The notes under the pieces were generated by a model that saw nothing but the letters and a program-made list of their open reading frames with translations, was not told the origin of the DNA and did no database searches. Source: Nitrososphaeraceae archaeon (GTDB taxonomy: Archaea > Thermoproteota > Nitrososphaeria > Nitrososphaerales > Nitrososphaeraceae). From it: a stretch of 64,000 nt of DNA. The stretch is from positions 1 to 64,000 of the forward strand of contig JALDRC010000003.1 in the NCBI GenBank assembly GCA_031316115.1, given 5' to 3'. Each line of letters opens with the position of its first letter. Position 1 is the stretch's first letter. This document shows, piece after piece, positions 49,357-57,076 of the stretch. Made by a program: the position numbers and the translations under genes.

Positions 49357-49701
49357 TTATCTATTTTTTCTAACTACTGCCAAAAAGAACAATATCAGTA
49401 TGGCTAATGTTATTGAGGACACAATTATCTCATTAATCGGAGTTTCGATATTGCTAAACGTATCTCCTAATATTTCAAATACAAGCTGAATGGTAAAGAG
49501 GATAAATGCAGTAGAAGCATATAAAATTATTTTTAATTTTGTTTTTAGATAAGCATTTATGGATAAAATAAATAATAAAATAGAAAAACACAGAATTGCT
49601 ATATTGATTATTTGTTCAAGTAGTTCTGATCCTTGGGAAATATTTAATATCAAATTTGAGAGAAAAAATATAGACTTGATGAAAATGCTACTTTCAATCA
49701 T
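49357..49701 (-). CDS. Small multi-helix membrane protein, partner of 49694
   Basis: 114 residues from the ATG at 49701, which overlaps the end of the regulator gene by 8 bp; a longer frame to 49761 is rejected. Three or four transmembrane helices: SIFIKSIFFLSNLILNI, IINIAILCFSILLFILSI, ILYASTAFILFTIQLVF and SITLAILILFFLAVV. Translational coupling to the regulator is likely. Paralogue of 46736-47023. Confidence 0.72.
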   Translation of the reverse strand: MIESSIFIKSIFFLSNLILNISQGSELLEQIINIAILCFSILLFILSINAYLKTKLKIILYASTAFILFTIQLVFEILGDTFSNIETPINEIIVSSITLAILILFFLAVVRKNR

Positions 49702-50275
49702 TATTATTTTTCTCTCCTCTAAAGTCATTATCATATGACATTGATAGAAACATTTCAACAAGTCTATTGCTCCAAATATCCCAAATATGTGGATAATAAT
49801 TTTTCATTAACGTAACAAGATGTTTTGGGTTATCAGCTATTTTATATCGTCTGTATTTACCATCTTTTATTTCATATATTATTTTGTAATTTATTAGCCT
49901 AGAAATATGCCATTTTATAGATGGTGTAGATATTCTCATTGCATTAACAATTTCTTGTTGAGTAGGATTTTGTTTTTCGATGACACACATTAATATTTTG
50001 CGCGAAGTCTCTTGAGAAAGAACTTGAAGTAAATTTTTCTCATTTTCATGAAATATGCCTATTGGAAAATAATATTTATAGAAACCATTTTTTGTAGAAG
50101 ATATTTTACCTTCTTTTTCTAACTTGTCTAAATGATACTGTGTAGTTCCCATCGATATCTTCAATTCCCGTTTTATCTGTCTAAGGTAGCATGCAGGTTT
50201 ATCTTGAATAAACTGTAATATTTTACTATTGATAGCGTCATTATTTTCTGCTTGTTTATCATCTTTGTTAACCAC
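49694..50275 (-). CDS. Double winged-helix transcription regulator, second copy
   Basis: 193 residues. First wHTH: DKPACYLRQIKRELKISMGT, TQYHLDKLEKEGKIS. Second wHTH: RKILMCVIEKQNPTQQEIVN, SIKWHISRLINYK, wing DGKYRRYKI. Clear paralogue of 46171 (TTQYH-x-x-KLEKEGKI, then YYxxIWDIWxxRLxE near the end). It is followed by the overlapping membrane gene. ATG or TTG region at 50275 with upstream in-frame stop nearby. Confidence 0.82.
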   Translation of the reverse strand: MVNKDDKQAENNDAINSKILQFIQDKPACYLRQIKRELKISMGTTQYHLDKLEKEGKISSTKNGFYKYYFPIGIFHENEKNLLQVLSQETSRKILMCVIEKQNPTQQEIVNAMRISTPSIKWHISRLINYKIIYEIKDGKYRRYKIADNPKHLVTLMKNYYPHIWDIWSNRLVEMFLSMSYDNDFRGEKNNND

Positions 50276-50498
50276 AATAAGGCTATTAACTCCTATACAA
50301 GGCAGATTATTTCATGATGATATATATATTTGTAGATATAACAACTATTACAACAATTTTGATTTAATTTTTATTTTAATCTTCTTTATCTTTCTGGTAC
50401 ACTAAGCTAAATGAAAATATTTTTTTAGTTAAGTCTTTTTCTTATACTTATGTGATTGTATCAAATTACTTAATTATATTACTTTGGAATATAGTGTA

Positions 50499-50795
50499 AT
50501 GAACGAAATAATTATCTTAGGATTGAGTTCATTAGTTGTATTTGCTGCAACACTTTCTTTAGCAGCTCACCAACTAGAAATCAAAGGAGAATTACAAAAC
50601 AATAAAACAGTAACAGATATGACCCAAAATTTAACCATCGACAAATCAAAAATCAAAGAGAATTTTTATAATGCTATTGTTGAATTAGATAACGAAAACA
50701 TGGTAGGAGTACATCAACAGCTTGAATTAGCGGATCAACATTTAGATACAATTCCACAAATTAAAGCTCAAGAGCAAGAAGATGAAGGATATTGA
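50499..50795 (+). CDS. Small secreted helical protein
   Basis: 98 residues from the ATG at 50499, selected because it begins the signal segment (MNEIIILGLSSLVVFAATL). Mature part is polar and helical: DMTQNLTIDKSKIKENFYNA, ELDNENMVGVHQQLELADQH. Divergent from the regulator at 50275 with about 220 bp between, so possibly its target. Downstream (50796-51110) are charged remnants without a frame. Confidence 0.6.
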   Translation: MNEIIILGLSSLVVFAATLSLAAHQLEIKGELQNNKTVTDMTQNLTIDKSKIKENFYNAIVELDNENMVGVHQQLELADQHLDTIPQIKAQEQEDEGY

Positions 50796-51110
50796 AGAAC
50801 AGATATTAGATAATATGGATTAGTAACTAGAAGAGCAAGAAGAAAAATATCTTCAATAAAATACATAAGATTATCTTGAGGAAAAATAGATATAGGAACT
50901 AAAAGGAGAAATTGATAAAATAAAAAAATTAACATAATACTATCAAGCAGTTCAAGAGAATATTTTCATCTTCTACTTTATACAGATCGAAGATGTAGTA
51001 AGAGCTCTAGTGTTATCGAAATTGAGGTGAATTCTAAAATATTTGTAAAATTTAAACTAATATTTTTATAAAAAAAATTTTAAATTTTTAGTAAAATAAT
51101 ACATTATATC

Positions 51111-51831
51111 GGCCCTGTTAATTTAAGATAATATTCACCTCCTTTAATAAAAAATCATGATTATTATTTACTATCAAATCATTATACATAGAAACAAAGA
51201 ATTGTATCCAGTTATATACATGAAATAGATTACATTCTTCTTTGATACAAGGATAATAATCATCAAAACTTTCTATTCTATCTTCCAAATACTGGCTTAC
51301 TCTTTCCATCAAACTTTTCTTTATTGAAGAATGTAGATAGTGTTTCAATCCCATTGCATTGCATGCTTGATCATATCAGGTATTGCCGTCCGTGTAAACT
51401 GTATGTTTGCCATATTTTTCAACCAGGGATCTGATAAATTTCTCAGCAATAAGCATGTTTCTTTCTTCAGAGATATAGATTCCAAGCACTGAAGAGTGAA
51501 TTGGTTCAATACAAAACCATAACCAGAAATGCTAGTTACCACTCTGAATAATGGTTTCATCTATAATAAAAGCCGTTATTCTTTTTCTCTTGTAGATCTG
51601 ACAAGAACCAAATCTTTGCATCCAATTCCAAATAGAAACATAACTTCTTTTTCCATTTCTAAATATTACTAATGTTTTAGATGGATTACGTAGACTCAAA
51701 CCAAGAAAGTACAGATAAAGAGAATACATAACAATCTAGTTAAATGTTCTATTTCTTTCAAATCTCATTTTATTCATATGATAAAAGGAATGTACTTAGC
51801 TATAGCTTTTACTGCTTAAGTTAACAGAGCC
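51111..51831 (-). mobile_element. IS6-like insertion sequence, dead copy with clean ends
   Basis: 721 bp. Left GGCCCTGTTAATTTAAG; right, read on the other strand, GGCTCTGTTAACTTAAG: 17-bp repeats with two mismatches, the best pair in the window. Flanks show no 8-bp duplication. Its right end abuts the remnant of a secreted-protein gene. Confidence 0.85.
51118..51777 (-). pseudogene. IS6-like transposase, several stops
   Basis: Colinear with the intact protein at 44968. Disrupted by TAG near 51735 (after RTFN), TAA after QSGN near 51532, and TGA in the second Asp region (TDGNT, stop, YDQACN) near 51375. First Asp (FIIDETII) and Glu (SLMERVSQYL) are kept. Confidence 0.8.
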
Positions 51832-51841
51832 CCAAATAGTA

Positions 51842-52032
51842 ATTATGTTATTTGATATTGTCATATAATCGAGAATGCAGGAGGCCAATTTATTCCTGAA
51901 AATATTAGAAGTTTCTTCTAAACAGGTAATGCACAACTTACAGGAGAAGACAAGACATCTAATGAAGAAATAGATGCATTAATTAAATGTCTAATAGATG
52001 CTGGCTTAGTAACCGAACATAGCAGAGGATAA
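51842..52032 (+). pseudogene. Remnant of the helical C-terminal domain of the 6055 family
   Basis: Reads LFDIV, shift, ENAGGQFIPENIRSFF, TAA, TGNAQLTGEDKTSNEEIDAL, IKCLIDAGLVTEHSRG. It matches LCDIVNNAGGQ...ANIESFF...EVIDELILCLQDAGL of the protein at 6055. The IS6-like copy lies 10 bp upstream, so the IS or an associated deletion probably removed the 5' part. Confidence 0.75.
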
Positions 52033-52317
52033 TAAACTTTCATTTTTTTCTCTTTTGCAGTAAATGCTTATTTTATTACTGCTAATGGTTATCCTCGAAT
52101 ATATAATAATAAAAAAATATAGAACAAATAATGAAAACAGCGGTAGCTAAAGTAAAAGTATTAAAAGTAGTAACATTATTAGTATTTTATAGTCTATTCA
52201 GTTTGCTAATATCATCTTTTAACTTTAAATTTACCTTTTATCTTATGTAAGATAGTTATAATAAAAAATAAATAAACTCAAATATACTAGATTTATACTA
52301 TATTTATTGATATAGTA

Positions 52318-53526
52318 TTGTATTTTCTGTTATCAACTAACCCTAACTACAAGGCTAAGTTTCTAGACAGAAAGATTGTCTTTAGATTAATTTTTATATC
52401 CATTTCAATATTACTTGTTTTTCACATCTCTAATGATTTAGATTTAAACATTTTCTATCCTGTAAATACAAGTGCACTAGAAGATGGTGAAAAAGAAAGC
52501 ATTTACTCCAGCTATGTATTTGACCCTAGCGAATATTTTGAAGAAGATAACGTCCCTCAAAATAATAATATAAGTGACAATCATAACCCTAATAGAAATA
52601 GTAATAATAACAATCAATTAACGGTACAACAACAAGTAGAAGAACAACAAGTTAGACAACCACAAGTACAACAAGAACAAGTACAAGGTGTTAAGCAGAT
52701 TAAAAATAAAAAATATGAATTTACGAGTATCGAAAGTAAAAATAATGAAAATAATAATGAAAATAATATAAATTCAGGTGATTACGTCACCTTTCAAACT
52801 GTTATTAATTTAGCAAATATAGAAAAGACTGGATTTATAAGATTAGTAGCATATATCAATGGACAATCTTTCAAAGAAGATATCCCATTATCAGAGTTAG
52901 ACATGTCAACTAACAAGTTGAATGTAAAATTAAATGTAATTAAAGATAATGGATTTATTACTCTAGATACCCCTGATGAGTTTTTTGCATGTGCTTATCA
53001 TGTCAAAGATCTAAATAAAGAGAAAAACTCCATATTATACTTTGATTGTAATGAAGGAGATGTACAAAGTGCAGATGGAACAAATACAATAAGGTTATTT
53101 AAACCGAGCTCAATGGTATATAGTGACAGCAAAGCATTGTATGATCAACAACAACAAGTACAAGGACAAGTACAAGGAATTGGACAACAAGATAACAAAA
53201 AAGATGATAAAGTCCTGTTAAAAATTATATCTCCTCTTGCAGACAGAAAAAATACAAAAGAACTCAAAATTGCAGTAGCTATTAGAGGCCAAATTCAAAC
53301 AGAAAAGATTAACGATGTTCAAAGTGAATTAGATAAAAGTAAAGATGGTAGTACAATCACAAGGACTTTTACCTTTGATAGAAAAACCGACCTGGGAAAT
53401 ATTCAAATTGGAGATAGATTCCATGCTTGTGTATCAAGTGATGATTTGAATCCTCCTGAAGGTCAAGAATGTGAAAAACGATTAGTTAAAAAGTTTAACA
53501 GTCCAAATTCTCTTCCGGCAAGGTAG
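52318..53526 (+). CDS. Secreted Gln-rich protein with two related domains
   Basis: 402 residues, TTG start. Signal anchor near residues 22-45 (IVFRLIFISISILLVFHIS). An Asn/Gln linker (QQVEEQQVRQPQVQQEQVQG) precedes domain 1 (about 140-265), a second QQQQVQGQVQG linker precedes domain 2 (about 295-395). Both domains carry similar landmarks: TGFIRLVAYINGQ versus TKELKIAVAIRGQ, then SELD and TPDEFFACAYHVKDLN versus IGDRFHACVSSDDLN, each ending with a second Cys. This indicates an internal duplication of a disulphide-bonded beta domain. Surface location inferred. Confidence 0.7.
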   Translation: MYFLLSTNPNYKAKFLDRKIVFRLIFISISILLVFHISNDLDLNIFYPVNTSALEDGEKESIYSSYVFDPSEYFEEDNVPQNNNISDNHNPNRNSNNNNQLTVQQQVEEQQVRQPQVQQEQVQGVKQIKNKKYEFTSIESKNNENNNENNINSGDYVTFQTVINLANIEKTGFIRLVAYINGQSFKEDIPLSELDMSTNKLNVKLNVIKDNGFITLDTPDEFFACAYHVKDLNKEKNSILYFDCNEGDVQSADGTNTIRLFKPSSMVYSDSKALYDQQQQVQGQVQGIGQQDNKKDDKVLLKIISPLADRKNTKELKIAVAIRGQIQTEKINDVQSELDKSKDGSTITRTFTFDRKTDLGNIQIGDRFHACVSSDDLNPPEGQECEKRLVKKFNSPNSLPAR

Positions 53527-53921
53527 TAAATAAGAAAAGTTTGTAGAGCAATATTATATTTTTTTAATAATATTTATGTTTCTAAAGTTATCCGAATTCT
53601 TGCTAGTTATTTAAAAAACTAATGCATTTGAAGAATATTAAATATAATGAGAGTAAAACATACTTTTTTGTTAATATATAACATTTGATTCCCTATAAGA
53701 TGCAATTTCATGTTATTAAATAACCACAATATAGAATAATGTTTATCAGTTTAAGAAAATATAAGGATTTAGATCTAATACTCTATAGTTATTGTGAACT
53801 AATAGTAAGAGTTTGATATTCTATCTATCTACTTGAAGAATAAAAATATAAAAAATGGAGTTTAAATTGAACATTATTAGTTTTCCTTTTCATCTATCCA
53901 GAATCAGTGGAGTTAGTTGGT
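53527..53921. other. Intergenic region between convergent genes
   Basis: AT-rich, no frame; should contain both terminators but no clear hairpin was seen. Confidence 0.4.
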
Positions 53922-54422
53922 TTAAACTAAACTTTTATTAAAGAGTTCTAAAATTTCATCCGGATATTTGCCCAATTGTGTATGTTCCACTATCTTACCA
54001 TCTTGTACTTTGAAAAGATCTGCTGATTCTGTCCCTCCTTTGCTACTATTCCATTTATTAAATACTACGATAAAATTCCCATCTTCATCTGCCACTGCAG
54101 GTTCACTAGTCCGCACAAGGTCTGGAAGTATTTGATGAATTTTATTTAATATTGCAGTAGCACCTTCTTTATTGATTTGACTTCCAGATAAAAAATCTTC
54201 TGATAAATATTCTTCTACTGCACCTGCAACATCTTTCTCATCATATGCCTTTGCTAGAAAATCTTCAACCATTTCTATATTCTTTTGTTTATCTTCCTGC
54301 GCAAGAGTAATACATGTAAAACTTATTCCTAGTATAGTCAATAGTCCTATCGCGAAAATTGCAAGAAATGATGATTTATACAGCAATTGTTGAAACTTTT
54401 TCCATTCATTTTGTTTTATCAT
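53922..54422 (-). CDS. Membrane-anchored SnoaL/NTF2-like protein
   Basis: 166 residues. N-terminal transmembrane or signal segment (LAIFAIGLLTILGISFTCI), then an NTF2-like cone: MVEDFLAKAYDEKDVAGAVE, YLSEDFLSGS, LNKIHQILPDL, FIVVFNKWNSSKGG, DLFKVQDGKIVEHTQ. This motif order (HxxxPD-like followed by GKI-x-EH) is that of SnoaL-like polyketide cyclase/ester cyclase relatives, often of unknown function when exported. It is the nearest minus-strand gene downstream of the precursor candidate. Confidence 0.8.
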   Translation of the reverse strand: MIKQNEWKKFQQLLYKSSFLAIFAIGLLTILGISFTCITLAQEDKQKNIEMVEDFLAKAYDEKDVAGAVEEYLSEDFLSGSQINKEGATAILNKIHQILPDLVRTSEPAVADEDGNFIVVFNKWNSSKGGTESADLFKVQDGKIVEHTQLGKYPDEILELFNKSLV

Positions 54423-54623
54423 TTTTTATATGTGAAAAGTAATACTTTATAAGTTTGTATACAATTTTTCGGTTAAGGATTTCTTTCAAACCTTACTGTA
54501 TTTTTAGATATTTCTTATATTATATAATTATCTTTAAAATTTAAGATCTTTGAGTGATAGCATTAAATTAAAAATTAAAAAGTGGTTTTACCTGTATAAT
54601 TATTTAAATCCAGGTAACATTTA

Positions 54624-54827
54624 TTATCGATTATAATGTCCACAGACAGTTGTGCTAAAACAGGGGTCAGTTGCACCTATAGGACGTGGACCTTTTTCGT
54701 TAATGTAAGAAAATTTATCGATAATGCCAAAACCTGTTCCAGCAAGAAAATCTGAAACTAAATCACCCTTCAAAAATTCAGTTTCTTTAGGTTTAGTAGT
54801 TAAATCAATTCGCGCTTGAGGATACAT
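54624..54827 (-). CDS. Candidate lanthipeptide precursor peptide
   Basis: 67 residues. The N-terminal part is charged and leader-like (KPKETEFLKGDLVSDFLAGT). The last 17 residues are GATDPCFSTTVCGHYNR, with Thr53, Ser58, Thr59, Thr60 and Cys56, Cys62, the residues needed for dehydration and thioether rings. A leader, a Gly/Pro hinge (EKGPRPIG) and a short Ser/Thr/Cys core is the layout of lanthipeptide precursors. ATG start; a TTTAAAT TATA-like box lies about 25-32 nt upstream. It is 1.1 kb from the coupled kinase and lyase-cyclase genes, in the opposite direction. Assignment rests on composition and location. Confidence 0.6.
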   Translation of the reverse strand: MYPQARIDLTTKPKETEFLKGDLVSDFLAGTGFGIIDKFSYINEKGPRPIGATDPCFSTTVCGHYNR

Positions 54828-55960
54828 AAGTTTTATACAAGGAAGGAACGATTTAAACTTTTTGTAAGTTATTTTTTCTAGATTGTATATTAGGAGTTTG
54901 AGTTCAGATTTGATGAATATAGCGTTAAAAATGTATAATTTTATTTTATTTCCTTAATAGCAGTAGTAAATATCAATTAATTAACCTAAATTACATAAAA
55001 CTATCTATAGAGTACATATAAAACCAGATATACATTGTCTTTATTTTTCAAAACCGCATAGTTCACTATAGAAAATTTGCTACAATATTTTTTTTAAAAA
55101 TATTGAGAATATTGATGTTCATTGAACATATATTTCTGTTAAAAGTCAAAATATTAAAATTTATAATCTATGTTATATCATTAGTTTGAAATAATTAGGA
55201 TTTATGCATAGACAAAATAAGTAGTAGGTTTAACAATTTCAGAACAGTCAAGATAAATCAAATTGTGACAACATTACCTTTTGTAATGATAATGGGAATT
55301 GTCGCATTAGAATTATAAAATTAAACACAAATACAATCAAATTAAACAAATAATCGACAAAACAAAATAAAAAAATAATGAGTCATTTTTAAGAAATTTA
55401 TGAAAATAAAATGTGTGATCGATATCGATATTGAAATGAAGACTTTTTCTTATAAATTTGAAGAATTTAGATGTGATATGAATTTAATAAAAAAGATATA
55501 ACGTAGGTATACTTTCCTAGATTTTCATTGCATCATTGAAAGGATAATCGCTTAATGAGGTATGACAATCATATTCCAAAATTGAAATAGCACACATAAT
55601 AGTCCTTATTTAGGTATTTGATCAACTGGAAACAAATTTTATGCGCAAAGAGCAGATCTTTTTTAAACATATAACAATAGGATCTCATAAAGTTATCAAA
55701 TTTCAGATTACTCTGATTTGTTTAAATGCTCTTAATTTAAGGATATGATAGTAAGTATGCTTTGTTTTCCTATTATTTCTGTACTCAATTTTAATAGAAT
55801 TGTTCACCTAAAATATTATATTCTTTATCTTAACATACCTTGTTCAAAGTATTAGTATTAAAGATAATAATCAAAATATTTTAGTAACATATATCTATAA
55901 AATTGATTGAATAACTGAATATAGTTAAATAATATTGCTTTCAATGAGTATCCTATAGTC
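54828..55960. other. Divergent intergenic region of the lanthipeptide-like locus
   Basis: About 1.1 kb between the precursor candidate and the kinase gene. It holds one mini-ORF on + (55400-55501, 33 codons, MKIKCVIDIDIEMKTFSYKF) with two Cys that lacks a leader/core layout. No other frame is convincing. Promoters for both directions must lie here. Confidence 0.4.
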
Positions 55961-57076
55961 ATGTTACTAACATATAATACGCTGACAAAATATATGATCG
56001 AAAATGGTTTTATTAGTATCAAATCATTTGTAGATGGAGTTGTTACGCTGAAAGATCGATCCAGACGTAATCTTAATTACCAAGTCTTATCAGGAGAAGA
56101 TTCTTATTTGGTTAAGCAAGGTCTGGACAAAGAAAGAATTTCTTCAATTGCCAACGAAGCAACAATTTATAACTTTCTACAAAAAAATCAAGAGACAAAG
56201 GTAAGGATGGAGGGTTTAATTCCAAGATTTTATAAATATGATCCAAAGGAAAATATCCTAATAATAGAATTAGTAAGAGATGGAAAAAATCTCCAAGAAC
56301 GTTATGTACGTACAAGCAGATTTTCTCTTAAAGATGCTCAAAGTATTGGTGTGATACTGGGTACATTACACTATTTGACCAAAATAAAAAATAATAATGA
56401 TTATCTACATATTTTCAAAACTCAACCCCAACCTAGGTTTCTGTCCCATTTACGAAATCCTAACATTCAAATCTTTCAATACAGTAGTAGCGCGTCACTT
56501 CAATTGATAAAGATTATTCAACAGAACAAAGAATTGACCCGCTTTTTAAATGAGTTTAATAATATGTGGAAGCTAGAATGCCTTATTCATTCGGATGTCA
56601 AGTTAGAAAATTTTGTGATTGACTCAAATATATACACAAAAGATAATAATAAAATAAAACTTGTAGATTGGGAGTTAGCTAGTATTGGAGATCCAGCATG
56701 GGATATAGGATCAGTATTTTGTAGTTATTTGTCTTTATGGCTTTTTTCAATACCAATATCTGATGAAATACCACCTGATGAATTTATGAAATATGCAAAA
56801 TTTCCCATAGAAAAAATCCAACCTGCTATAAACTCATTTTGGTCTATGTATGTTCATTGTATGAAACTTGATCATACTATCTCACAAAAATTCCTTGTTA
56901 AAGCCGTAAAGTATACTTCTGCCAGGTTAATACAAACAGGATATGAATTTTCACAGTCAAGAGGAGGTCTTACTGGTCATGTTGTATGTCTTTTACAATT
57001 GAGTATCAACATAATGAAAAGACCTCTGGATGCAATTACCAGTTTACTGGGAATAAAGGAAAGTATTTCTCCATGA
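55961..57076 (+). CDS. APH-fold kinase-like protein, class V lanthipeptide type
   Basis: 371 residues of the aminoglycoside phosphotransferase/choline kinase fold. An N-lobe Lys is in GEDSYLVKQGLD. The catalytic loop is LIHSDVKLENFVID (H210, D212, N217) and the metal-binding Asp is D236 in LVDWELASIGDPAWDIG. In class V lanthipeptide systems such a stand-alone kinase phosphorylates Ser and Thr of the precursor before elimination. Its stop overlaps the next start (ATGA at 57073-57076), so both are translated together. Cytosolic. A resistance kinase is the alternative, made unlikely by the partner gene. Confidence 0.8.
   Translation: MLLTYNTLTKYMIENGFISIKSFVDGVVTLKDRSRRNLNYQVLSGEDSYLVKQGLDKERISSIANEATIYNFLQKNQETKVRMEGLIPRFYKYDPKENILIIELVRDGKNLQERYVRTSRFSLKDAQSIGVILGTLHYLTKIKNNNDYLHIFKTQPQPRFLSHLRNPNIQIFQYSSSASLQLIKIIQQNKELTRFLNEFNNMWKLECLIHSDVKLENFVIDSNIYTKDNNKIKLVDWELASIGDPAWDIGSVFCSYLSLWLFSIPISDEIPPDEFMKYAKFPIEKIQPAINSFWSMYVHCMKLDHTISQKFLVKAVKYTSARLIQTGYEFSQSRGGLTGHVVCLLQLSINIMKRPLDAITSLLGIKESISP

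Noticed and set aside
55400..55501. Second precursor peptide candidate
   Set aside because: 33 codons with two Cys but no leader/core layout and few Ser/Thr; likely chance in AT-rich DNA.
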